64,000 bases of DNA from Curtobacterium flaccumfaciens pv. betae (GTDB lineage: Bacteria > Actinomycetota > Actinomycetes > Actinomycetales > Microbacteriaceae): the NCBI RefSeq assembly GCF_026241855.1, contig NZ_JAPJDC010000001.1, positions 3,633,706-3,697,705 of the forward strand. Reading direction: 5' to 3'. Positions 42,435 to 49,766 of the stretch are shown piece by piece. Each line of letters begins with the position of its first letter. Within the stretch, counting starts at the first letter, position 1. The position numbers and the translations under genes are program-made. A model generated the notes under the pieces. The model searched no databases and was not told the DNA's origin. It saw only the letters and a list, made by a program, of their open reading frames with translations.

Positions 42435-42536
42435 CTAGATGTAACCGCCCGCGCAGTAGCGCGAGCCGAGCTTCTCCTGGTCAGCGGAGGGGTCGAAAAT
42501 CTCCACGGTCAGGTCTTTGCTTACCAGGGTCAGCAT
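42435..42536 (-). pseudogene. 33-codon gene remnant
   Basis: MLTLVSKDLTVEIFDPSADQ, then EKLGSRYCAGGYI, then a stop. The codon bias is normal and the text reads like the N-terminus of a longer enzyme cut off after RYCAGGYI. It may also be a very small protein; a truncated gene is more likely. Confidence 0.35.
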
Positions 42537-42666
42537 GGACGTCCGTTCGATGCGCTTGCGAGGCGGGGCGAGTGTGCGCATCGGCTTCGTTAAACACATT
42601 TCGGGTCGTGACTCTCGTGCGCCGTATCCCGCCTTCGTGGGGATGCGCTCTCTCTCCTCGGTGCGA

Positions 42667-43764
42667 TTAGTCGTTGAAGGTGCCTGCCAGGTCGACGCAA
42701 AGCCGATTGCCCCACCCGTAGTCGAGCATTCGACGGCGGTGCATCTGGTGAACTGCGACTCCGGGAGCGATGCCGATGGCGGTGGCCTTCCGTCGGATGT
42801 CTGCGTCACTCGTGAGTCCTCGGAATGGCGCGACGCCGGCGTCGCCGAAGAGGGTCCGCATCGCGAACGCGTTCGCGCTCTTCTCTGCCTCGGAGTTTCG
42901 CTGCTTCTCAGAGTTGTACTCGAGGTGCATCTCGCCACGCGGATCGTTGAGGACGTGTCCGAGTTCGTGGAACAGCGTCCAGATGACGAAGCCGTCCTTG
43001 CCCCAGCGGCCGGTTTGCTGGATCACGGGGACACGCTCATCGATCCAGCGGGTCATGCCCAGCAGGGGGAACTTCGATGGAGGGTCCACGACCATGAACA
43101 CGACACCAACTTCGGCGAGCATGCGCGCGATGTCACGAAGCATCGACGAGTTGGGGGTCGCTGCTCGTTCGCGCAGTCGCGGCAATGCGGCGATCAGCTC
43201 GTCCGAGTTGTAGATGTGGGTCCGTCCTGTCTCGAACGTCGGCGTCTGCTCTGCCGCTCGAAGCCAGGTTGAAAGGACTGTTGGTTCGAGCGTCGCCTTC
43301 GAGTCCTTCAGCGCTGCGAGCGCGTAGTCGCCTCGCGTAGCCGTCTCGTGCAGGTGCAGGTAGGCATCCCACGTTCCGCAGCCGTGGTAGGCAAGGAAGT
43401 CCGAGACCAGCCTTCCGGGATCACGCTTCGTGGCGGTCGTGGCGCCGACTGCGCGCAGATAGGTCGCAGCGTTCGGACTGATCTCGTCGACGTGGTCGGC
43501 GAGGCGTTCCTCGTCCTCAATTCGTGCCCGGTCCGCACGGTAGGCCGCCTCGTAGCGGAGCCAGGTCTGCGCCGGGATACCGACGACTCGCTGGAGTCGG
43601 AGCGCGGTGTCCGCGGTGATGGGTGCGCGCCCATTGACGATCTCGTTGACCTGCTTCCGGCTACAGCCAAGAAGGTTCGCGGCGTCAGCTTGAGAGAGAC
43701 CGCGGTCTTCAATCCACTCCTCGAGATACTCTCCCGGGGCAACGGCGTAGTTCGTCTGCGTCAT
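42667..43764 (-). CDS. HigA-like antitoxin: XRE domain fused to ImmA/IrrE metallopeptidase
   Basis: A 365-residue protein. The N-terminal HTH (about residues 8-70) reads GEYLEEWIEDRGLSQADAAN and then LLGCSRKQVNEIVNG, typical of HigA/VapI antitoxins. The C-terminal domain (about 200-365) has the zinc motif HELGH (FHELGHVLN). GGAGGGAGAG stands six bases ahead of the ATG at 43764. It lies directly behind the HigB-type toxin gene. The peptidase domain could cleave itself or another protein on a stress signal. Confidence 0.92.
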   Translation of the reverse strand: MTQTNYAVAPGEYLEEWIEDRGLSQADAANLLGCSRKQVNEIVNGRAPITADTALRLQRVVGIPAQTWLRYEAAYRADRARIEDEERLADHVDEISPNAATYLRAVGATTATKRDPGRLVSDFLAYHGCGTWDAYLHLHETATRGDYALAALKDSKATLEPTVLSTWLRAAEQTPTFETGRTHIYNSDELIAALPRLRERAATPNSSMLRDIARMLAEVGVVFMVVDPPSKFPLLGMTRWIDERVPVIQQTGRWGKDGFVIWTLFHELGHVLNDPRGEMHLEYNSEKQRNSEAEKSANAFAMRTLFGDAGVAPFRGLTSDADIRRKATAIGIAPGVAVHQMHRRRMLDYGWGNRLCVDLAGTFND

Positions 43765-43777
43765 GGTCTCTCCCTCC

Positions 43778-44083
43778 TCAGTGGTAGTCCTCGATTTCGA
43801 CGACCGTCGCTTCGATGGCGGCGAGCGACTTCGCCGGTATCGGATCAACTAGGAGCCGCCAGTTGCCGCTGAGCTCTCCGGCCCAGATCCCGCTTCGATC
43901 GCCCTTCAGGTCGTGCCACGCACCACCAGGGTCATCCCGCGGGAGGTCGCCGATGGTTTCGGCGTTGTTCAGTGCGTTGATGCGGAGCCGGAGCTTCTTG
44001 GCGACGTCGGGGCGCTTGCGCTGCATCTCGCGCTCGTTCGTGCACACCTTCTCGAGACGGTTGTCCTTGTACCGCACTTTCAA
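43778..44083 (-). CDS. higB: HigB/RelE-type toxin
   Basis: A 101-residue RelE-fold toxin. RLEKVCTNEREMQRKRPDVA is the N-terminal helix pair, and LKGDRSGIWAGELSGNWRLL is the HigB core with the conserved Arg and Trp. HigB proteins cut mRNA on the ribosome. The start is a TTG at 44083, with only a weak ribosome site. The antitoxin gene begins 13 bp downstream, giving the toxin-first order typical of higBA. Confidence 0.9.
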   Translation of the reverse strand: MKVRYKDNRLEKVCTNEREMQRKRPDVAKKLRLRINALNNAETIGDLPRDDPGGAWHDLKGDRSGIWAGELSGNWRLLVDPIPAKSLAAIEATVVEIEDYH

Positions 44084-44100
44084 ACGATGTCACCGATCTC

Positions 44101-44113
44101 GTTACACTCTAAC
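44101..44113 (-). promoter_or_regulatory. candidate higBA operator
   Basis: GTTACACTCTAAC (4-bp arms GTTA/TAAC) overlaps TAGAGT, a possible -10 reading into higB. HigA proteins repress their own operon from such short dyads. The arms are brief, so confidence is low. Confidence 0.3.
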
Positions 44114-44342
44114 GCTGTTGCGGGCCCCAGTATGCCTGTTCCGCGACGGATGGACGCCGACCGTGTGGCGCTTCGGTCCGTTCGAAGCGAGATTCGCTCA
44201 CTGGGCTCGTCAGAAGGTTAGACCACCGCAGTGCATCAGCCCGCCACTGGGAGGAGTCCAGTTACCTCGGTGCCCGGAGCGTTTGCAGCATTCGCGCGTT
44301 CATGACCGACGGCCAGGCCCTTCCGCACCGACAACAAGCCGC
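44114..44342. other. non-coding stretch between higB and dnaB
   Basis: About 230 bp in which no convincing gene, tRNA, attachment repeat or hairpin is seen. It marks the change from the island to the core dnaB block. Confidence 0.5.
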
Positions 44343-45707
44343 CTACTGCGGCATGTCGACGAACCGCGAGAACATCCCGTGGAACGCCACGGTGATGGTG
44401 TCCGTCGGTCCGTTACGGTGCTTCGCCACGATCAGGTCCGCCTCACCCTGACGCGGGTTGTCCTTCTCGTACGCCGACTCACGGTGCAGCAGGATGACCA
44501 TGTCGGCGTCCTGCTCGATGGAGCCGGACTCACGGAGGTCGGAGATCGCCGGCTTCTTGTCGGCACGCTGCTCCGGACCACGGTTCAGCTGCGACAGGGC
44601 GATGACCGGCACCTGGAGCTCCTTGGCCATCAGCTTCAGGGCACGCGAGAACTCGGAGACCTCTTGCTGGCGGCTCTCGACCTTCTTGCCCGAGGTCATC
44701 AGCTGCAGGTAGTCGATGACCACGAGCTTCAGGTTGTGCTGCTGCTTGAGTCGGCGGCACTTGGCGCGGATCTCGACGAGCGTCATGTTGGGGGAGTCGT
44801 CGATGAAGAACGGGGCGTCGTTGATGCGGCCGCGGGTCTGCGCGATGGTGGTCCAGTCGCGGGAGTCCACGGTGCCCTTGCGCATGTTCTGCAGCGGCAC
44901 GCTGGTCTCGGCGGAGAGCAGACGCATCGCGATCTCGGCGCGACCCATCTCGAGCGAGAAGAAGGCGGCGGTCTGGTCGTGCTTGATCGCGGCGGCGCGG
45001 CACAGGTCGAGCGCCAGCGTCGACTTGCCCAGGGCGGGGCGGGCGGCGACGATGATGAGCTGTCCGGGGTGGAAGCCGTTCGTCAGGCCGTCGAGCTGCG
45101 CGAACCCGGTCGGCACGCCCGTCATCTGGCCGTCGCGGCCCTTGGCGGCCTCGATCTCGTCGAGCGCGGCGGAGATGGCGTCGGTCAGCGGGACGTAGTC
45201 CTCGGTCTGCACACCACCGGCGACGTTGTAGACCTCGGCCTGCGCGCTGTTGACGAGGTCGGTGACCTCACCCTCAGACGCGTAGCCCATCTGCACGATG
45301 CGGGTACCGGCGTCGACCAGACGACGGAGCACGGCCTTCTCGGCGACGATGCCGGCGTAGTAGCCGGCGTTCGCGGCGGTCGGCACCATGCTCGTGACGC
45401 TGTGCAGGTACTCGGCGCCGCCGGCACGGGACAGCAGGCCGGTCTTGGTCAGCTCGTCGGTGACGGCGATGACGTCGGTGGGTTCACCGTGGGAGTAGAG
45501 CGACAGGATCGCGTCGAAGATGACCTCGTGCTTGGGGACGTAGAAGTCCACACCGCGGGCGGTCTCGATGACGTCGGCGACGGCGTCCTTCGACAGGAGC
45601 ATGCCGCCGATGGTCGACTGCTCCGCGAGCATGTCGTGCGGCGGGGTGCGTTCCATGCCGCGGTCCGCGTAGTCCTGCGGTGCGGGCTCAAGATGTGCGA
45701 TCGACAC
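44343..45707 (-). CDS. dnaB: replicative DNA helicase DnaB
   Basis: A 454-residue hexameric helicase. The N-terminal domain (about residues 20-130; PHDMLAEQSTIGGMLLSKDA) is followed by the linker and the RecA-like domain. Walker A is ARPALGKST, Walker B VVIDYLQLM, and SQLNRGPEQR and DLRESGSIEQD come after it. No intein interrupts it, although actinobacterial dnaB genes often carry one. The GTG at 45707 follows GGAGAG. A cluster of DnaA-box-like 9-mers lies upstream. Confidence 0.97.
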   Translation of the reverse strand: MSIAHLEPAPQDYADRGMERTPPHDMLAEQSTIGGMLLSKDAVADVIETARGVDFYVPKHEVIFDAILSLYSHGEPTDVIAVTDELTKTGLLSRAGGAEYLHSVTSMVPTAANAGYYAGIVAEKAVLRRLVDAGTRIVQMGYASEGEVTDLVNSAQAEVYNVAGGVQTEDYVPLTDAISAALDEIEAAKGRDGQMTGVPTGFAQLDGLTNGFHPGQLIIVAARPALGKSTLALDLCRAAAIKHDQTAAFFSLEMGRAEIAMRLLSAETSVPLQNMRKGTVDSRDWTTIAQTRGRINDAPFFIDDSPNMTLVEIRAKCRRLKQQHNLKLVVIDYLQLMTSGKKVESRQQEVSEFSRALKLMAKELQVPVIALSQLNRGPEQRADKKPAISDLRESGSIEQDADMVILLHRESAYEKDNPRQGEADLIVAKHRNGPTDTITVAFHGMFSRFVDMPQ

Positions 45708-45836
45708 ACGCTCTCCTCTGTTGACGACACGGACCTGAACCGGCGGGACAGCACCCACCGGCCGGAACCCGCACCCCTGTTTCTACCCCCGGCGACCGAC
45801 ATCCCCGAGTCGCTCGCCCAAGCTACGGCCCCAGAG

Positions 45837-46055
45837 TTATCCCCAACAAACGGCCCTGTGGATAACTCTGTGGAGAGGCTGCGGAACACGCCGGAACGCT
45901 GTGTGGAGAACTGTGGACGAGCCTGTGGAAAAAGCGGCGTGCGAACACACTTTCGATCACTTGACCTGGGTTTTTCTGTTGCACACCGTGTGTGGAAAAG
46001 TGGGGTTCAAGTACCCCTTGAAGGTTCCGATTTGACACGTTTCCACTGTGTAAAA
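45837..46055. promoter_or_regulatory. cluster of DnaA-box-like 9-mers upstream of dnaB
   Basis: The 570-bp gap between dnaB and rplI has no gene but an AT-richer core. It contains TGTGGATAA (45857-45865), a perfect DnaA box. Near-matches are TTATCCCCA (45837), TGTGGAGAG (45869), TGTGGAGAA (45902), TGTGGACGA (45912), TGTGGAAAA (45924 and 45991) and TGTGTAAAA (46047). Most face the same way. DnaA could regulate dnaB here, or the site may titrate DnaA. Two TTGACA-like elements lie at 46032 and 46060. Confidence 0.6.
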
Positions 46056-46221
46056 CGACTTGACAAGCACCCCTCCTGTGGGAAGAGTTCTCGGCCCGTT
46101 CCCAGCCAGCGTGACCCCGTCTGAACCGTAACCAGCCAGCCCGAGTCGAGCCGCGCCTCCAGGCCCGTGACCATGTCGGCGACAGCCGTAGGACAAGCCA
46201 CGCGACCGCCCCCGGAACGCA

Positions 46222-46259
46222 ACGACGGGCGGGCCTCCCGGAGGAGACCCGCCCGTCGT
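46222..46259 (-). terminator. terminator of the rpsF-ssb-rpsR-rplI operon
   Basis: ACGACGGGCGGG and CCCGCCCGTCGT pair perfectly (12 bp) around a 14-nt loop that itself holds CTCCCGGAG. It lies 18 bp beyond the rplI stop on the minus strand. Confidence 0.85.
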
Positions 46260-46276
46260 GGAGCGGAACGTCAGTG

Positions 46277-46729
46277 CTACTTGGCAGCGACGACCTTGAG
46301 CGAGATCACGGCAGTGATGTCCTCGCGCAGGCGCACGGTGGCCTCGTGGTCACCGACGGTCTTGATGGTCGCGGGGACCTCGACCTTGCGCTTGTCGAGC
46401 GAGCCGACGCCCTGCGCCTGGACGGCGTCAGCGACGTCGCCCGGACGGACGGAGCCGAACAGACGACCGTCCTTGCCGGCCTTGACCGACAGGGTGATGG
46501 TCGCGTTCTCGAGCTTCATCTTGAGGTCCTGTGCCTCTTCGATGGTGGCGAGCTCGCGCGCGGTACGCGCGGCACGGATCGACTCGACCTGCTTCTCGCC
46601 GCCCTTGGACCACGCGACAGCGAAGCCCTGGGGGATGAGGTAGTTGCGGGCGTAGCCGTTCTTGACGTCGACGACGTCACCAGCGGAACCGAGGCCGGAG
46701 ACCTCGTGGGTGAGGATGAGCTTCGACAT
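46277..46729 (-). CDS. rplI: 50S ribosomal protein L9
   Basis: A 150-residue protein. The N-terminal rRNA-binding domain reads [20 protein letters not shown] and then [13 protein letters not shown], the L9 signature. The connecting helix and C-terminal domain follow ([10 protein letters not shown]). It has normal length and is the last gene of the rpsF-ssb-rpsR-rplI operon. Confidence 0.98.
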   Translation of the reverse strand: MSKLILTHEVSGLGSAGDVVDVKNGYARNYLIPQGFAVAWSKGGEKQVESIRAARTARELATIEEAQDLKMKLENATITLSVKAGKDGRLFGSVRPGDVADAVQAQGVGSLDKRKVEVPATIKTVGDHEATVRLREDITAVISLKVVAAK

Positions 46730-46743
46730 GTGTCGACCTCCGA

Positions 46744-47001
46744 TCAGCGGCCGGAGCCGGCGTAGGGGAGGAGCGCCATCTCACGGGCGTTCTTCACGGC
46801 ACGGGCGATGAGGCGCTGCTCCTGGACGGAGACGCCGGTGATGCGACGGGCGCGGATCTTTCCACGCTCCGAGATGAACTTGCGAAGGGTCGCAACGTCC
46901 TTGTAGTCGATGACGCCGACCTTGATCGACTTCGCGGGAGCAGCGTTCTTGCCGCCCTTGCCGCGAGGCTTCCGGCGGTCGCCGGTGCTCTTTCCAGCCA
47001 T
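46744..47001 (-). CDS. rpsR: 30S ribosomal protein S18
   Basis: An 85-residue protein with a basic N-terminus, then [19 protein letters not shown] and [13 protein letters not shown], the S18 signature. It has no zinc-binding CxxC set, so it is the zinc-free form, as opposed to the zinc-bearing S18 paralogue known in some actinobacteria. Confidence 0.98.
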   Translation of the reverse strand: MAGKSTGDRRKPRGKGGKNAAPAKSIKVGVIDYKDVATLRKFISERGKIRARRITGVSVQEQRLIARAVKNAREMALLPYAGSGR

Positions 47002-47051
47002 AGTGATTTGTCCTTAGAAGAAAAGTTGTGTGTCCGTCGGAACGCTGAGGA

Positions 47052-47621
47052 TCAGAACGGGGTCTCGTCGTCGAAGTTGCCGCCGGGGGTGCTCCACACG
47101 TCGTTCGACTGTGCGTTGCCGCCACCCTGCTGGCCGCCCTGGGGAGACCAGGGCGCGTCCGACTGACCGCCACCGTTGTTGTTCCAGTTGCCGCCGCCGT
47201 TGCCCGCGGGGGCGCTGGCGCCGCCGCCGACCTGGCCACGACCGCCGCCACTGCCACCCGCTGCACGGGTGATCTGTGCGGTCGCGTAGCGGAGCGACGG
47301 GCCGATCTCGTCGACCTCGAGCTCGATGCTCGTGCGCTGCTGGCCCTCACGGTCCTGGTAGGAACGCTGACGCAGACGACCCTGCGCAATGACGCGCGAG
47401 CCCTTCGTCAGCGACCCCGCCACGTGCTCGGCGAACTCGCGCCACACACTCGCGCGGAGGAACAGCGCATCGCCGTCTTTCCACTCGTTCGCCTGACGGT
47501 CGAACGTGCGAGGGGTCGACGCGATGGTGAAGTTCGCCACGGCGAGCCCGTTCTGCGTGTACCGCAGCTCGGGGTCCGCGGTGAGGTTGCCCACCACCGT
47601 GATGACGGTTTCGCCGGCCAC
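47052..47621 (-). CDS. ssb: single-stranded DNA-binding protein
   Basis: A 189-residue SSB. The OB fold (residues 1-110; [20 protein letters not shown]) is followed by a Gly/Asn/Gln-rich disordered linker and the acidic tip DDETPF that recruits replication and repair proteins. It has the usual position between rpsF and rpsR. Confidence 0.98.
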   Translation of the reverse strand: MAGETVITVVGNLTADPELRYTQNGLAVANFTIASTPRTFDRQANEWKDGDALFLRASVWREFAEHVAGSLTKGSRVIAQGRLRQRSYQDREGQQRTSIELEVDEIGPSLRYATAQITRAAGGSGGGRGQVGGGASAPAGNGGGNWNNNGGGQSDAPWSPQGGQQGGGNAQSNDVWSTPGGNFDDETPF

Positions 47622-47624
47622 GGG

Positions 47625-48008
47625 TTACTCGGCGCTCGCGGTCGCGGTTGCGGAGGCGTTGGCGGCCTTGCGGGCCGCGCGAGCCTCGTCACGCTGCTTC
47701 TGGGCGGCGACCTGCGCGATGCCCTCTTCAGCGCGGAGGACCTTCGTGCGGAGCACGGCCTCGGAGAGACCGAGCTGACGGTCGAGCTCCTTGGCGGCCT
47801 CGGGCGACGACGTGAAGTCGACGACGGCGTAGATGCCCTCGGACTTCTTCGCGATCTCGTAAGCGAGCCGGCGACGGCCCCAGACGTCCACGTTGTCGAC
47901 GGTGCCACCCGCGTTGCGGATCACGGCCAGGAACTTGTCCAGGCTGGGAGCGACGGTGCGCTCATCGATCTCGGGGTCGAGGATCGCCATCAGTTCGTAC
48001 TGGTGCAT
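47625..48008 (-). CDS. rpsF: 30S ribosomal protein S6
   Basis: A 127-residue protein. [18 protein letters not shown] at the N-terminus and [20 protein letters not shown] in the middle are S6 signatures. A C-terminal Ala/Thr-rich tail is unstructured. GAGGAGG precedes the ATG. It is the first gene of its operon, with a leader hairpin at 48037-48057. Confidence 0.98.
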   Translation of the reverse strand: MHQYELMAILDPEIDERTVAPSLDKFLAVIRNAGGTVDNVDVWGRRRLAYEIAKKSEGIYAVVDFTSSPEAAKELDRQLGLSEAVLRTKVLRAEEGIAQVAAQKQRDEARAARKAANASATATASAE

Positions 48009-48036
48009 GCGGAACCCACCTCCTCTGGTCTCAGCG

Positions 48037-48057
48037 GCCCCGGGCGGTTCCCGGGGC
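48037..48057 (-). promoter_or_regulatory. rpsF leader hairpin with CCG loop
   Basis: GCCCCGGG and CCCGGGGC form an 8-bp stem; on the mRNA strand the loop is AACCG. The S6:S18 leader motif that controls this operon in many bacteria also shows a CCG in a hairpin loop upstream of rpsF, so this could be that motif. The match is by eye only. Confidence 0.4.
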
Positions 48058-48199
48058 AGGAGGGTCGATGCATGTGCCCCAGACCACGCAGGTGCGCGAG
48101 GGGCAACCTGGGTAGCCTACCGGACTGCCTGGAGGCGCGCCACCGGCCTGTGGAGAACGGTCCCGCCCGTCAGGCGGTCGCGTCTCAGGCGCCGGTGTC

Positions 48200-49639
48200 T
48201 CAGGCACTGGCGTCGCCTCGGGCGCTCCACCACTCGCGCAGGCGCTCCTCGGCCGTCTCCGGCCCGAGGGGTCCTTCGTCCATCCGGGCCTCGAGCAGGA
48301 ACCGGTACGCCTCGCCCACGGCACGCCCCGGCGGGATGTCGAGGATCCGCATGATGTCGTCGCCGGTCAGGTCCGGACGGATCGACTCCAGTTCCTCCTG
48401 CTCGGAGAGGGTCTTGATGCGGTCCTCGAGGTCGTCGTAGGCGAACGCCAGCCGGTCGGCCTTGCGGCGGTTGCGGGTGGTGACGTCCGAACGGGTGAGC
48501 TCGTGCAGCCGTTCGAGCTGGGGTCCGGCGTCACGGACGTAGCGGCGGACGGCGGAGTCGGTCCAGGCGCCCTCGGTGTACCCGAAGAAGCGCAGGTGCA
48601 GCTCGATCAGGCGGGAGACCGCGGCGATGGTGTCGTTGTCGAAGCGGAGCGCACGGAGTCGCTTCTTCGCCATCTTCGAACCGACCAGGTCGTGGTGGTG
48701 GAAGCTCACGGCACCGCCGGGCTCGAGCTTGCGCGTCGCGGGCTTGCCGATGTCGTGCAGCAGCGCCGCGAGCCGCAGCACGGTGTCCGGGGGATCCCCG
48801 GCGTGCCGCTCGGCCTCGTACCCGATGGCCTGCTCGAGCACGGTGAGCGAGTGCTCGTAGACGTCCTTGTGGTGGTGGTGCTCGTCGACCTCGAGCCGCA
48901 TCTCGGGCAGCTCGGGCAGGAACCGCTCGGCGAGTCCGGTGTCGACGAGCAGCCGGAGACCGGGGACCGGATCGTCCGTGTTGAGCAGCTTGACGAGCTC
49001 GTCGCGGACTCGCTCGGCAGACACGATGTCGATCGACGCGACGAGCTCCTGCATCGCGGCCCGCACGTCGTCGTCGACGGTGAAGCCGAGCTGGGAGGTG
49101 AACCGTGCGGCGCGCATCATCCGCAGGGGGTCGTCGCGGAACGAGACGACCGCGGTCTGGGGCGTCCGGAGCCGTGCGGCGAGCAGGTCCTCGACGCCGC
49201 CGTGCACGTCGACGAGCTCGCGGGCCGGCAGCCGCAGGGCCATCGCGTTGACGGTGAAGTCGCGACGGAGCAGGTCGTCCTCGATGGTGTCGCCGAACGC
49301 GACCTCGGGCTTGCGGGTCTCGCCGTCGTAGACGTCGCTGCGGTACGTGGTGATCTCGACCTGCTCGCCGGCGACCCGTGCGGCGATGGTGCCGAACTGG
49401 CGACCGACGTCCCACGTGGCGCTCGCGATGGGCTCGACGATCCGCAGGATGTCGTCCGGCCGGGCGTCGGTGGTGAAGTCCAGATCGGTCACCGGACGGC
49501 CGAGGAACGCGTCACGGACGGGGCCGCCGACGAGGGCGAGTTCGTGTCCGGCGTCGGCGAAGGCCCGAGCGAGGAGGTCGACGGGCTCGGTGGTGGCGAG
49601 TGCGTCGAGTCGTTCGACGGCCTGGGCAACGGACTGCAT
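48200..49639 (-). CDS. CCA tRNA nucleotidyltransferase
   Basis: A 479-residue class II nucleotidyltransferase. The head has LVGGPVRDAFLG and the metal-binding DLDFTTDAR. RRDFTVNAMAL and DDPLRMMRAARF follow. The C-terminal HD-type part has HKDVYEHSLTV and LLHDIGKPATR, so it is the HD-containing actinobacterial form that adds or repairs the tRNA 3' CCA end. The ATG at 49639 has GGGAGG 12 bp upstream; an ATG four codons earlier (49651) touches that site directly and is less likely. Confidence 0.94.
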   Translation of the reverse strand: MQSVAQAVERLDALATTEPVDLLARAFADAGHELALVGGPVRDAFLGRPVTDLDFTTDARPDDILRIVEPIASATWDVGRQFGTIAARVAGEQVEITTYRSDVYDGETRKPEVAFGDTIEDDLLRRDFTVNAMALRLPARELVDVHGGVEDLLAARLRTPQTAVVSFRDDPLRMMRAARFTSQLGFTVDDDVRAAMQELVASIDIVSAERVRDELVKLLNTDDPVPGLRLLVDTGLAERFLPELPEMRLEVDEHHHHKDVYEHSLTVLEQAIGYEAERHAGDPPDTVLRLAALLHDIGKPATRKLEPGGAVSFHHHDLVGSKMAKKRLRALRFDNDTIAAVSRLIELHLRFFGYTEGAWTDSAVRRYVRDAGPQLERLHELTRSDVTTRNRRKADRLAFAYDDLEDRIKTLSEQEELESIRPDLTGDDIMRILDIPPGRAVGEAYRFLLEARMDEGPLGPETAEERLREWWSARGDASA

Positions 49640-49766
49640 GACGGTGCTCATCCTCCCAGATCGAGGCCCCGAGTTCTCCACAAGCCGCGCGCGCACGGGA
49701 CCTGTTCATGGTCGCGCCTCATACACTCGTGCTCGGCCCGAACCGACCCCGTGGCCCGCTCCCCGT

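Noticed and set aside
36770..44340. Prophage or insertion sequence
   Set aside because: No transposase, integrase, capsid or terminal inverted repeat with target duplication is present; the region is called an island only.
44343..45707. Intein in DnaB
   Set aside because: The Walker and C-terminal motifs follow at normal spacing and total length is 454 residues.
45957..46222. Small open frames in the dnaB-rplI gap
   Set aside because: Codon bias is absent and the sequence is dominated by DnaA-box-like repeats.
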